Shown here one piece after another: positions 27,001-32,379 of a DNA stretch of 34,537 nt. The stretch comes from Plakobranchus ocellatus. Its lineage: Eukaryota > Mollusca > Gastropoda > Plakobranchidae. Each line of letters begins with the position of its first letter. Within the stretch, counting starts at the first letter, position 1. The DNA lies in the NCBI GenBank assembly GCA_019648995.1, contig BLXT01000880.1, positions 56,589-91,125 of the forward strand, in the 5' to 3' direction. The notes under the pieces were generated by a model. That model did no database searches. It saw only the letters and a list, made by a program, of their open reading frames with translations, and was not told the DNA's origin. The translations under genes and the position numbers were made by a program.

Positions 27001-28570
27001 AACTCTGATATTTTCCTGACAATTATCGTAAAACAGACAATTTAGATGGTGGAAATGCTATTTTCTCTGCTCTAAGGTTTCTTAAAAATCGTTTCGGCCC
27101 AAGGTGCTTTGCCCTCTTGGTCCCCGCTGGATCCCGGCTCATTTACTTTTTTCAGACAATTTTAGTGTCAGTCACTCTCTTACCTATTATGTAGATTATA
27201 GAATTTCATTGGAAAAGTCTGCACAGAGAAGTGAGACATTTCTTTGCCTTCTGGCGTGGGGGTTTCCATTTCAAGCGAGTCATGTGGTCTGCAACAAATG
27301 TGAGCCAACCAGAGCAAAGTATACACATGTCGCACTGAGTTGTTTCGAGCTACAGTTCTTTAAATATAACAATCGAGTTTCAGATCCATTTTTCTTTTTC
27401 ACTTGAAAATGAATCTAACACCATTTAAGGTTCACAACAGTCATAACTTTTTAAAGACAGCTAGTTATTAAAAATATTGCTGAAGTTTGGTAACTTTAAC
27501 TTATCTTTTTCTCAAAACTCATAACTTTTTCACCATCTTATGGGGCATAAAATCTACTTTTTTCTGATACTAATAAATCCAAATGTAATAACTCAAGATG
27601 TGTACACTTTGCCCAGGGTGCTTCACAAATACATTTTTAAGGTAACAATTATATCCTCATCCCCATTCTAAAGTTTTCTGTCACAAAAACTTCTCTTTTT
27701 GTTGTATTATCACAAGTAACATCTTGAATCGGAATAGAAATATTACATGAAATTCTCAACAGTCTCATATTACTTGTCTGTTTTAACCGAAGAGGAAAGT
27801 TGACCCCACTTGCTTACACATATAAACTTAATATGTTGGTTTCATCATGGAGAAGAAGACTGTCAAGTTTTAGTTGTTGTGAGATGCCTTTTTTGTTTGT
27901 TTTTTTTTTTTTTTAACTGAAAGTCAAATAGCCATCCTTATAAGAAAGTGGAACTATTTTGTCACTTTGGCTAATTACTATTATTATTTTTTAAAAGTAG
28001 TATCTTATAAACAACTTGGAAAAATGTATGTACATTATTGCATACTAAAATCTTTCCTGTTTAAAGTTTAAAATTTGCCACTTTTGCCATGTAGAAAATT
28101 CACAAATGTTTTCTTTTTTTAAAGCCTTCAAGAAACCAATGTCTGTAATATATCAGTGATTTATTTGTTGATTTAATTGCATATTTATGGATTTAATATT
28201 CTAAATAAATCACCTTTTTTGCGTTCTTTTATTTTTCTTTCAGACCCTCACAGATTTGGTCAGTCCTGCAGAGAGTACATTTGTTCTGTCAAAGATATTT
28301 TGCATGCATTGCATTCTCTTGTCTGTGACCAGTGGTCAAGCTGCTCTCATCCTCCAAGTGACAGCTATGGACATTCTCTCAAAACTGAAGCTGGCCATGA
28401 AAGATCGTAAGCGCAGGCGTGGTGGCAGTGGGGTGAAAGTGGCGAGCAGGCTGAAGGAGAACAGAGAACTACAGGACGTTTTAGGGACGGTCTCTGACTG
28501 CATTTCCTGTGTGCAAGATGTTGCCGTGCAAAACATTCTCAGCAAGCAGTTTAAAGAGATGGCTGTTTGA
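4151..28570 (+). CDS. GEMIN4: GEMIN4, SMN-complex component (gem-associated protein 4), 18 visible exons
   Basis: Predicted product is a Gemin4 orthologue, part of the SMN complex that loads Sm proteins onto U snRNAs in the cytoplasm and gathers in nuclear gems. Human Gemin4 is known to bind the helicase Gemin3 (DDX20). Joined exons: 4151-4258, 8573-8709, 9699-9807, 9998-10049, 11403-11582, 13502-14497, 15064-15118, 16249-16390, 18314-18613, 20392-20544, 21017-21397, 22871-23060, 23295-23398, 23908-23962, 24442-24572, 25561-25678, 26390-26517, 28244-28570. All introns are GT-AG and all phases agree, giving 1221 residues without the gap (human about 1058). Identification rests on remembered human segments: LQVSGLL then LLEHVT (exons 4-5), NVIRMLSSL...VVEDIRKLLSVMFK (exons 8-9), WLQHEMSKRGWLHMALL (exon 13), and STFVLSKIFCMHCILL plus the final LSKQFKEM (exon 18). 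The protein is nearly all helical with no catalytic motif. A charged, probably disordered insert lies at residues ~276-347 (RRKK ~290), and a basic patch RKRRR at ~1168-1172 could be a nuclear localisation signal. The start ATG at 4151 has A at -3 and G at +4. Confidence 0.85.
4259..5842 (+). other. GEMIN4 intron 1, left part
   Basis: About 1.6 kb of AT-rich intron. It is notable for repeated AGATCT/TCTAGATC words (clusters near 4510-4530, 4618-4654 and 4918-4936) and for rising CpG content after about 5600, leading into the orphan frame at 5843. No exon was seen. Confidence 0.5.
4618..4654 (+). repeat. AGATCT/TCTAGATC palindromic repeat cluster
   Basis: Overlapping AGATCT and CTAGATCTAG words form an almost self-complementary stretch. 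Similar shorter clusters occur near 4510-4530 and 4918-4936, and single copies are scattered through intron 1 (for example 7142). Confidence 0.75.
5843..6265 (+). CDS. Orphan CpG-rich open frame in GEMIN4 intron 1, 140 aa, unrecognised
   Basis: An uninterrupted 140-codon frame starts at ATG 5843, with a TAA directly before it in frame, and ends TAG at 6263-6265. I do not recognise the protein. It is basic overall, starts MRRKR, has no clear signal peptide or membrane span, and contains a Gly-rich turn KVGTSGGSVTLHVRMHC around residues 82-98. Codons such as GCG, CGA, CGT, ACG and TCC are frequent, and the block (with its upstream ~250 bp) has far more CpG than the surrounding intron, which argues against a chance frame in AT-rich DNA. 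It could be a small intronless nested gene, a domesticated or recent transposon fragment, or an insertion from a foreign source. No polyadenylation signal or splice sites were convincingly seen. Confidence 0.4.
   Translation: MRRKRVTDSILAISASLDLHCDCVLLKRTPGDTQDKFTAKHTLKGCLGISGTVKSTIPIDFTYVQKRLMEHFLYDENGLPKVKVGTSGGSVTLHVRMHCMALAAKNNKIIAKHRYVPIGRIPFEFHTKKIWHILNNEIWI
6266..8572 (+). other. GEMIN4 intron 1, right part
   Basis: AT-rich intronic sequence without recognisable coding or RNA features. Short open frames near 7403-7649 and 7892-8309 have low-complexity, Phe-rich or Lys-rich translations and opposite-strand shadows, so I treat them as noise. The stretch ends in a pyrimidine tract and acceptor 'cttttgcag' before exon 2. 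Confidence 0.6.
8573..8709 (+). CDS. GEMIN4: GEMIN4 exon 2
   Basis: The acceptor is cttcttttgcag and the donor GTAAGT. In frame after exon 1 it reads NMTEDDETDSF..., then a helical stretch ending MHALLLKSLLDQ. The last codon is split (CC|G). The internal ATG at 8576 could serve as an alternative start if exon 1 is non-coding. Confidence 0.8.
8710..9698 (+). other. GEMIN4 intron 2
   Basis: About 1 kb of AT-rich sequence with no feature seen. Confidence 0.6.
9699..9807 (+). CDS. GEMIN4: GEMIN4 exon 3
   Basis: Reads (P)CKPVDSSPLPENCITWKEYF... to AWHEIAHH, with donor GTAAGT. The acceptor 'aataaag|G' has a poor pyrimidine tract, but it is the one that keeps frame with exon 2. The segment matches the Trp-containing linker before the helix of exon 4. 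Confidence 0.75.
9998..10049 (+). CDS. GEMIN4: GEMIN4 exon 4 (52-nt microexon-like)
   Basis: A small exon between 'gatttag' and GTAACA encodes CTKLLNVLQVSGLLEEK plus one base. It aligns with the human Gemin4 segment that I recall as LLKSLEASGLF, which directly precedes the LEHVT region. It is too short for simple open-frame detection. Confidence 0.78.
10050..11402 (+). other. GEMIN4 intron 4
   Basis: AT-rich intron with long A and T runs, including a T run of about 22 near 11275-11295 ahead of the acceptor. No other feature was seen. Confidence 0.6.
11403..11582 (+). CDS. GEMIN4: GEMIN4 exon 5
   Basis: Encodes VPFMTLGVANCYLQHLLEHV..., then a long hydrophobic helix GLNIGLGFILDLLLL. Two acceptors lie 4 nt apart (gcag|acag|TG). 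Only the second, giving a start at 11403, keeps frame with exon 4. The LLEHVT word is the strongest single Gemin4 signature in the N-terminal part. Donor is GTGAGT. Confidence 0.85.
11583..12283 (+). other. GEMIN4 intron 5, left of the mariner
   Basis: Intronic AT-rich sequence. The TA at 12282-12283 is the left half of the mariner target-site duplication. No gene was seen. Confidence 0.6.
12284..12656 (-). repeat. Left long inverted arm of mariner copy 1
   Basis: On the minus strand it encodes the transposase C-terminal part (NLTQQWLQRYGWE..., SPDLAPSDFHLF, ...YVEK). It pairs with 12918-13290 as an inverted repeat. The junction with the core at 12656/12657 has a 2-base (GC) microhomology when compared with copy 2. 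Confidence 0.9.
12657..13193 (+). pseudogene. Truncated mariner transposase (C-terminal part)
   Basis: The frame reads from SMTWKHPSSPVTKKFKVQR through VFWDAKG, QCISAA, a TGA stop (12810-12812, where copy 2 has a CGA Arg codon), then KRPGLLRRGVVLQHDNATPHS and AHSPDLAPSDFHLF to a TAG at 13191-13193. HDNA and SPDLAPSD carry the second and third catalytic aspartates with 34 residues between them, the DD34D spacing of mariner. The N-terminal half is missing. Confidence 0.88.
12918..13290 (+). repeat. Right long inverted arm of mariner copy 1
   Basis: Inverted copy of 12284-12656. It ends in the mariner terminal sequence CCTGTTTCTTTTCGGACATC plus CCTTG, followed by TA. Confidence 0.9.
13502..14497 (+). 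CDS. GEMIN4: GEMIN4 exon 6 (large central exon)
   Basis: The largest exon, 332 codons. It opens with EYVSATEE and a helical block (ITARCLDIVLSAVDW..., ALLRVALHQLLLVVF). A long charged stretch follows, rich in E, K, R and S (roughly residues 276-347, with RRKK inside), probably disordered. It returns to helices (FWQKTIEAFKSKL..., SLFLSEQVFPLLWYLAQ). The frame stays open past the donor GTCAGT at 14498, but splicing there is needed to join exon 7 in frame. Confidence 0.85.
14498..15063 (+). other. GEMIN4 intron 6
   Basis: AT-rich intron ending in a long T-rich tract before the acceptor 'ttgcag'. No other feature was seen. Confidence 0.7.
15064..15118 (+). CDS. GEMIN4: GEMIN4 exon 7 (55-nt exon)
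   Basis: Encodes (E)LLGRGLLNSDFQGWWKKG between 'tttgcag' and GTATGC. With exon 8 it aligns with the human Gemin4 stretch containing [20 protein letters not shown], as I recall it. Phases match on both sides. Confidence 0.8.
15119..16248 (+). other. GEMIN4 intron 7
   Basis: About 1.1 kb, AT-rich. Short open frames at 15148-15360 and 15849-16079 lack splice context and similarity. Nothing else was seen. Confidence 0.6.
16249..16390 (+). CDS. GEMIN4: GEMIN4 exon 8
   Basis: Reads FLKLFWANEASLATEQNVIR... to VVVEDIRK. The acceptor is ttccttcag and the donor GTTAGT. It matches the remembered human order of a short hydrophobic turn followed by the LVLRLLETV helix. Confidence 0.85.
16391..18313 (+). 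other. GEMIN4 intron 8
   Basis: About 1.9 kb with no exon recognised. It contains the (CTAT)n(TA)n microsatellite at 18010-18065 and a small direct repeat of 'cccagtata' near 17353-17372. Confidence 0.6.
18010..18065 (+). repeat. (CTAT)n(TA)n compound microsatellite
   Basis: About seven tetranucleotide CTAT units run directly into about a dozen TA units. It is intronic and likely length-polymorphic. Confidence 0.95.
18314..18613 (+). CDS. GEMIN4: GEMIN4 exon 9
   Basis: Exactly 100 codons, phase 0 at both ends. It begins LLSVMFKRLPTVLQESIVLQ, matching the conserved Gemin4 helix after the IRQVIHLIL region, then a Ser/Glu-rich loop and a helix EEEVACELTVILNRLTLANADQ. The next conserved segment is absent until 20392, so the following exon is probably in the N gap. 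Confidence 0.85.
18614..20391 (+). other. GEMIN4 intron(s) around the assembly gap
   Basis: Known sequence at 18614-18924 and 19820-20391 shows no exon. The short open frames at 19841-20121 and 20106-20291 are not protein-like. The unknown middle probably holds one missing GEMIN4 exon. Confidence 0.6.
18925..19819. other. Assembly gap (895 Ns)
   Basis: A run of N from 18925 to 19819. Long open frames across it on both strands are artefacts of reading N as unknown residues. Confidence 1.
20392..20544 (+). CDS. GEMIN4: GEMIN4 exon 10 (first exon after the gap)
   Basis: Exactly 51 codons, phase 0 at both ends. It starts VLRNKSALCKLTDPHTKCYK and ends QNIVQLLTSVIQ. The acceptor is 'ttcacccag' and the donor GTAATT. 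Its start resembles the middle of a conserved human helix pair (around FLAQILTAFPALRF), which suggests that about 50-60 upstream residues are missing. Confidence 0.82.
20545..21016 (+). other. GEMIN4 intron 10
   Basis: AT-rich intron with T runs before the acceptor 'aacaacag'. No other feature was seen. Confidence 0.7.
21017..21397 (+). CDS. GEMIN4: GEMIN4 exon 11
   Basis: Exactly 127 codons, phase 0. It contains helical segments (LPDILHSFIFASF) around an acidic loop (SDTKSEENVNAAARQ...) and ends PLDVALATLEVLLQKAVEEE...YLE before GTGAGA. It corresponds to the human region with the 'LEANACREEYW' helix preceding exon 12. Confidence 0.83.
21398..22870 (+). other. GEMIN4 intron 11
   Basis: About 1.5 kb, AT-rich. 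It contains the 27-bp tandem duplication at 22121-22174. The 62-codon frame at 22479-22667 has no splice context or recognisable domain. Confidence 0.6.
22121..22174 (+). repeat. 27-bp tandem duplication with hairpin potential
   Basis: Two adjacent 27-bp units (22121-22147, 22148-22174) differ at three positions. Each holds a small inverted repeat, for example CACCA...TGGTG in the first unit. Confidence 0.85.
22871..23060 (+). CDS. GEMIN4: GEMIN4 exon 12
   Basis: Reads FQPLALLVALCDCYSENYNV... then RRKTLRLASRHCLSLLLRLV. It matches the human Gemin4 'PLLFSLCQLLDRFSKYW' and 'DLAIHILELLCEIV' blocks as remembered. The acceptor is gtcttttag and the donor GTCAGT (phase 1). Confidence 0.87.
23295..23398 (+). 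CDS. GEMIN4: GEMIN4 exon 13
   Basis: Encodes DVNVEWLQHEMSKRGWLHMA... to GWSNI. The [ILV]xWLxxxxxxxxW pattern is a strong match to the human DVWIKSLSWLHRKLEQLDW segment recalled from memory. Donor is GTGAGA. Confidence 0.88.
23399..23907 (+). other. GEMIN4 intron 13
   Basis: AT-rich intron with a short (GT)n near 23519-23530. No other feature was seen. Confidence 0.7.
23908..23962 (+). CDS. GEMIN4: GEMIN4 exon 14 (55-nt exon)
   Basis: Encodes YSKSLDALCQAIKDDPGK plus one base, between 'ttatcag' and GTATGA. It joins exon 15 as K|S TRRLVHL in frame. Confidence 0.8.
23963..24441 (+). other. GEMIN4 intron 14
   Basis: Intron with a short (GA)n near 24145-24156. The frames that run through it into exon 15 are not coding upstream of the acceptor at 24440-24441. 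Confidence 0.65.
24442..24572 (+). CDS. GEMIN4: GEMIN4 exon 15
   Basis: Reads STRRLVHLMQLCLVNDAIFQ..., then LLLLKETIDGSNLMVAVKW. Starting at 24442 is the only choice I found that fits phase 1 from exon 14 and keeps the frame open; the nearby AGs at 24470 and 24500 break it. It parallels human 'LFSKGFLVALVQVM...WQRL'. Confidence 0.82.
24573..25560 (+). other. GEMIN4 intron 15
   Basis: About 1 kb, AT-rich, no feature seen. The 78-codon frame at 25117-25353 has no supporting splice sites in phase. Confidence 0.6.
25561..25678 (+). CDS. GEMIN4: GEMIN4 exon 16
   Basis: Encodes ILLSAVPTEMGCVVHIIRLL..., then an acidic loop VTDAEDDT and one base before GTGAGA. The acceptor is 'ttttttttctcag'. Confidence 0.82.
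25679..26389 (+). other. GEMIN4 intron 16
   Basis: AT-rich intron with no feature seen. It ends 'ttttgtttag'. Confidence 0.7.
26390..26517 (+). CDS. GEMIN4: GEMIN4 exon 17
   Basis: Reads SRTEPWPVIVCEKLVDAALL... to NYQAALQ before GTAAAA. It aligns with the human segment around WNHVVKLLCGSLTRLLDS that precedes the C-terminal block. Confidence 0.82.
26518..28243 (+). other. GEMIN4 intron 17
   Basis: About 1.7 kb, AT-rich. The 100-codon frame at 27104-27406 has mixed composition and no splice context, and I could not relate it to a family. No other feature was seen. Confidence 0.55.
28244..28570 (+). CDS. GEMIN4: GEMIN4 exon 18 (stop codon)
   Basis: Encodes TLTDLVSPAESTFVLSKIF..., a basic patch RKRRRGGSG, then RELQDVLGTVSDCIS and the terminal ILSKQFKEMAV, stop TGA at 28568-28570. 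The order 'STFVLSKIFC' helix, spacer, 'I...I...E...LLQKM'-like end closely mirrors the C-terminus of human Gemin4. The basic patch is not in the human C-terminus as I remember it. Confidence 0.88.
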   Translation, partial: TLTDLVSPAESTFVLSKIFCMHCILLSVTSGQAALILQVTAMDILSKLKLAMKDRKRRRGGSGVKVASRLKENRELQDVLGTVSDCISCVQDVAVQNILSKQFKEMAV

Positions 28571-30709
28571 ATCTGAGGCCCGATTCTGTGATTGCGGAGA
28601 AGCTCTCATTGGCATACGACATGTCAATCAGGCATTGACTTACTTATTTGCAGTTATGAAGAAAATGCCAGAGTGTAGAGTTCATTAACAATATATCTTT
28701 CAGACCAGTCTTAATAAATTATATGCTGCAATTGTGAGAGAAAAAAACCCCCAGAATTTTCTGTGTATTTTTCTTTCTTTTCACCAGGTCTTTCCTTAAA
28801 GTTAAATCACCAATATCTGGCTTGCGCAGAATTTCAGTATCCCTCTCTAGTTCTCAGCATTGCTGAGCTTCTCGTATGCCAGTTTCTGGCTGATCTTCCT
28901 CTTCAGATGCCTTGTCTGGAACACACACTGGAGATCATGGTCCTCCACTCAAACCTGCTCTTAGTCAAAACATTATGGGTCTCAGGTGCCACCTACATTA
29001 CTACTCCCAAGAACAAGATTGTCCATACCTGAGCTATTCCCATAGATTAGAATCAATACATTTTAGGAATGGGTTATTTTTGTGTATTTCCTTTGCAAGA
29101 GTGTATGTCTTGGGTCCTTTGCGATTTGTTTGAGTTTGCAAATGTGTACCTCCCTGGTCCTTTTGGATTACAGACTTATTATTTTGTAGGAAGTCTCTTC
29201 TTCATTCGTTTTACTGTTAAAATGTTCAAGATCCGACTTCAAACTCCGTTGGTCTGATCTGTAGACGAACGTGTTGGGAATGAAAATACCACCTCAATAT
29301 CGTGTAGTTTTGGCGTAGTCTGTGAAATGAAGCTTTTTCTAAGGCTTATAAAAATAGATATATTTTATACAATCTGGGTTATACTCGAGCCACAGAAATA
29401 AACTTTGTATTAAATTAAATAAGCTTTCTTATGGTGCTACAACTGCATATTGATGATCAAAATTATAAAGCCTGATTTTAGGGGGCTACTGGTGGCATGT
29501 ATAGCATCATTACAAGATGTGATGTTTGTTGGTAACATGGGAGAAGTTAGTCAAAAATGGGTAAAACTATGAAAATGTTTATTCCCCACCAATAATTTAT
29601 ACTGATGTTTACGCAAGACATGTTGTTGATGATAGAATGCTTATAAACAGCTATCTCCGATGCTCACAAGAATGAATCAAAACCATATTTTGCTGCAAAA
29701 ACATCTCATTTTCATCACTACACATATTTGAAGATGAGCAAGCCTAGCTGCTTAGAACTGTTTGTATTGCCTAGACCTCTAGCTTGTCTGCTCTGCCTAT
29801 GGTTTTTTTTGCTAAGAGTTTATAAATAGATTTGATTTCTCCATGTTAGATGGCATATGTCTAGTCATTAAGCTTGGTCTCAAGAAAAATAGGAAATCCA
29901 TTATGATGTAAGAAGATATTATTTTAACATTTCACCTTTAAATTAACACTTGATGACCTGATGTACCGTAAAATGGCTTTGTTTCTTTTTCTTTTTTTGT
30001 TGTTGTAAGTTTAACAGTTGAAATTGTTTTTGTGATAATAATCAATATATTACATCATATCACCCAAGTGGGAATTTTTGTTTGTTATTAACACTTTACA
30101 ATAGTTTGGACTAAAATGAAAATAAAACATGTTGGCTCAACAGGTTTTTATATTTTTTTGTTTAATTGTTACTTTCAAGTTTATAAAACAAAATTTAAAA
30201 GCGTAAAGAGTTTACAAAATTTTGTGCATATAGTAGTTGTATACGGTAAAGGAACACTTAAAACATATCAGTTGAAATATATTTTTTTTCAAATAAAAGG
30301 TATTGAAGTATAACTATCTCTGAAGTTTAATTAAATGTTGAAGATGGGCAATATATTTTAACAAATTTGAAGAATAAAACCTGCATTTGAACAGTTATTG
30401 AAAACAAAATCGTTTATATGTTAATTGACTTCTTAAAGTGAATTTTGAAGAATATTAAACGCAATCCAAACAAAAATAGAAACTGATTCTTCCACTTGGA
30501 TTCATATTGTGCAGCAAAATAGAATGATAAAGGTAACAATCGTACAATTGAAGTCCTGCCTTCTCACAAACATATCATTCTCAGAATTAAACATATCAAA
30601 TGTTCCACATATTAACTTAAGTCAATCGAATCTTTCACTGTTAATTGCTTCACTTAATCTTTGTGTGTGTTAATCTTCAATCCTTGGCTCATATGACAGC
30701 GTATATGAA
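28571..30709. other. Convergent 3' region between GEMIN4 and the decarboxylase gene
   Basis: Holds the 3' UTRs of both tail-to-tail genes. AATAAA signals for the plus strand are at 28713-28718 (143 nt past the stop, followed by a T-rich stretch) and 29397-29402. The open frames at 28763-29257 are most likely UTR noise. I did not find a convincing minus-strand polyadenylation signal close to 30710. Confidence 0.5.
28713..28718 (+). terminator. Candidate GEMIN4 polyadenylation signal AATAAA
   Basis: The first canonical AATAAA after the GEMIN4 stop codon. A second at 29397-29402 could give a longer 3' UTR. Which one is used cannot be told from sequence alone. Confidence 0.45.
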
Positions 30710-30889
30710 TCAACATGTAGTGGTTATTTTACTGCGGGCACTTTCATGGCCTTGGCTGGACTGCTCGTCTTCAACGACTATCTCAGTTTCATCGCCCCTC
30801 GTCTCCTCACCAATCAACATCACGTATTTATAGTTTGGCATCCCACAGCGGTCTTCATTGTGCTGATGCTCAGTGTGATCAGCAATGAC
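30710..30889 (-). CDS. Aromatic/histidine-type amino acid decarboxylase, terminal exon
   Basis: Minus-strand exon from the acceptor 'cttgaccacag' (exon starts at 30889) to a TGA stop at 30712-30710; 59 codons in phase 0 with the exon at 34263-34445. It reads VIADHTEHQHNEDRCGMPNY..., then an acidic tail (VMLIGEETRGDETEIVVEDEQ) ending ITTTC. This lies beyond the conserved fold of group II PLP decarboxylases, so it is a lineage-specific C-terminal extension. No conserved motif is recognised in it. Confidence 0.65.
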   Translation of the reverse strand, partial: VIADHTEHQHNEDRCGMPNYKYVMLIGEETRGDETEIVVEDEQSSQGHESARSKITTTC

Positions 30890-31016
30890 CTGTGGTCAAG
30901 TCAAAGAAAATCATGAAATAGGTGAAGCAAGAACATCTTAATTGACCGAAACTGTTAGCCACGCGGATGATTTCTTTGGGGTTTTTTTTTTTTGGTTTTT
31001 TTTGGAAGAGCTGCCT

Positions 31017-31064
31017 TCATATCATTAAGGTATTTGGCATATGCTCTGTCGGATCAGCAGTCAC
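31017..31064 (-). pseudogene. Decayed duplicate (or alternative) terminal exon of the decarboxylase gene
   Basis: Read on the minus strand, after an identical acceptor context (cttgaccacag), it gives VTADPTEHMPNTLMI then TGA. The true terminal exon 175 bp away reads VIADHTEH...MPNYKYVMLI. About 24 nt are missing inside and the frame then stops early. The intron sequence upstream of both acceptors is also similar over about 50-60 bp, so the whole acceptor-plus-exon start was duplicated. It sits in splice phase 0 and could act as an alternative short terminal exon. Confidence 0.6.
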
Positions 31065-31187
31065 CTGTGGTCAAGTAAAATAAAAAGCATGAAGTAGTTT
31101 AATCAGGAACATGAGTGTATCTTTATTTTTTAAGCGCTCTCTTAATAGCATAAAGTTTTATGGCAAATGCTGCTCTCATTAAGTGGA

Positions 31188-31450
31188 GCCATGGCTCGTG
31201 TGGTGGACAGTTGGCTACCAAGTGAGGGGTCCGACATTGGAAATCCCAGTCTGGGCCAAGATTATTTTTTCATTGGTCCTCAGTGTCCACCCAGCACTAA
31301 ATGGGTAGCGAGGTCTCTAAAGACCTGATGAAAGTAACTGCGGCGAGGAAAGCAATGGCAAACTACCTCAGAATGCAGTATGCTAAGAGCAATTAAGACC
31401 CTATTGCTGGTTCATCCTCAATGCTTGGACCAAGCATGGTAATGGTATTC
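31188..31450 (+). mobile_element. Probable tRNA-derived SINE
   Basis: The head has an A-box-like 'tggctcgtgtgg' (31192-31203) and a degraded B-box-like 'ggtccgac' about 30 bp later. A body segment 'ccacccagcactaaatgggt' and a tail-side block 'gaggaaagcaatggcaaact' follow; blocks of this kind recur in animal SINEs. It ends around 'ggtaatggtattcac', followed by a T-rich stretch. The family was not assigned and the ends are approximate. Confidence 0.5.
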
Positions 31451-32379
31451 ACTTTGCTTTTTGTTTTGTTTAATACTCTTAATGAAGAGATTTTTAATAC
31501 CTTCCAAGGCACTCTTAATTCTTGAACACAGATTATTCACACTGGAATATCTCAGCCTTCCTTACTGCAGTAGTATCAAAGTGCTCATAGTAGCCTGATT
31601 TTAATGAATCCACCACCCATCTGTGAGGCTAAAGAAGATGATAATAATTGTAAGGGGTGTGGCTTTTCAAGAAAAGGCTGAATCATATCTCGAGGGACTG
31701 ATGCTAAGAAAGTTTCAAATAAAGATGAGCCATCCAAACCTGCGAAGGATTGTGGAAAATAGGGGTGTGACCCTTCAACTCTTAAAGTCCCAAGGCTTTC
31801 AAATCATTGTTTGAGGTTGAAGCACATGATTTTGTTTTCTTATCAGAGCCACATCCTGGTTTTTTTTTGTTTTTTGTTTTCCTTTAAATTAACCCTAAAA
31901 AACAATGGGTTGTTTTTTTCAACTGGGGGTTCTTTGACCTACAAAGTTGATGGTAAGCTGTAGAGACCCGTTAAAGTCGGGGTTGGTGGCATAGGGCCTA
32001 GTGAATCTGCTCTAAGGTCTGCAGGAATCAAGTGCAAGATTTCAGCTGATTGATAGCCTATCCTGATGATGGCATCAAAGCTTGAAATCAATTTGCAGTG
32101 GACAGGTTGTGTGAGCAAACCAAAACTATTGATTTGGATCTTAAAATTGACTTGATGTGCTTAAAGGGCTGGGCCTACTATAATTCATTCGTGTATTTCA
32201 ATAACTAATTCATTCAAAGTATGTGTCTTGTTATTCAGAGAAATCATCAAGAATATTTTGGTGGGTAGGCTGAACTCTTGGCAGGCCATTGCGAGGAAAT
32301 ACATACATGTATCATTATTATCATTATCATATTCAGATGGTCTTTTTTTAATCAAGTGAAATTTAAACGTTCCTTTTTA

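Larger units (their letters stand above)
30890..32377 (-). other. Decarboxylase last intron, part left of the mariner
   Basis: Holds the decayed duplicate of the terminal exon (31017-31064) and a SINE-like element (about 31188-31450). No other gene was seen. The frames at 31623-31814 and 32278-32541 are noise or run into the mariner. Confidence 0.6.

Noticed and set aside
27104-27406. 100-codon frame in intron 17 with somewhat higher GC
   Set aside because: No splice sites in phase, no recognisable domain, and exons 17 and 18 join directly in frame.
4151-28570. Initial idea that the helical-repeat gene was BRAT1, MMS22L or another ARM/HEAT repair protein
   Set aside because: Ordered matches in the exon 4-5, 7-9, 12-13 and 18 segments fit Gemin4, and none of the other candidates shared local words.
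28763-29257. Open frames just after the GEMIN4 stop, one with a hydrophobic, protein-like start
   Set aside because: They follow a clean Gemin4 C-terminus and stop, overlap each other in different frames and have no downstream splice partner. Best read as 3' UTR.
31120-31170. Possible third copy of the decarboxylase terminal exon
   Set aside because: Similarity is limited to a few words (agagc, ttgcc, cttta) and there is no acceptor. Too weak to claim.
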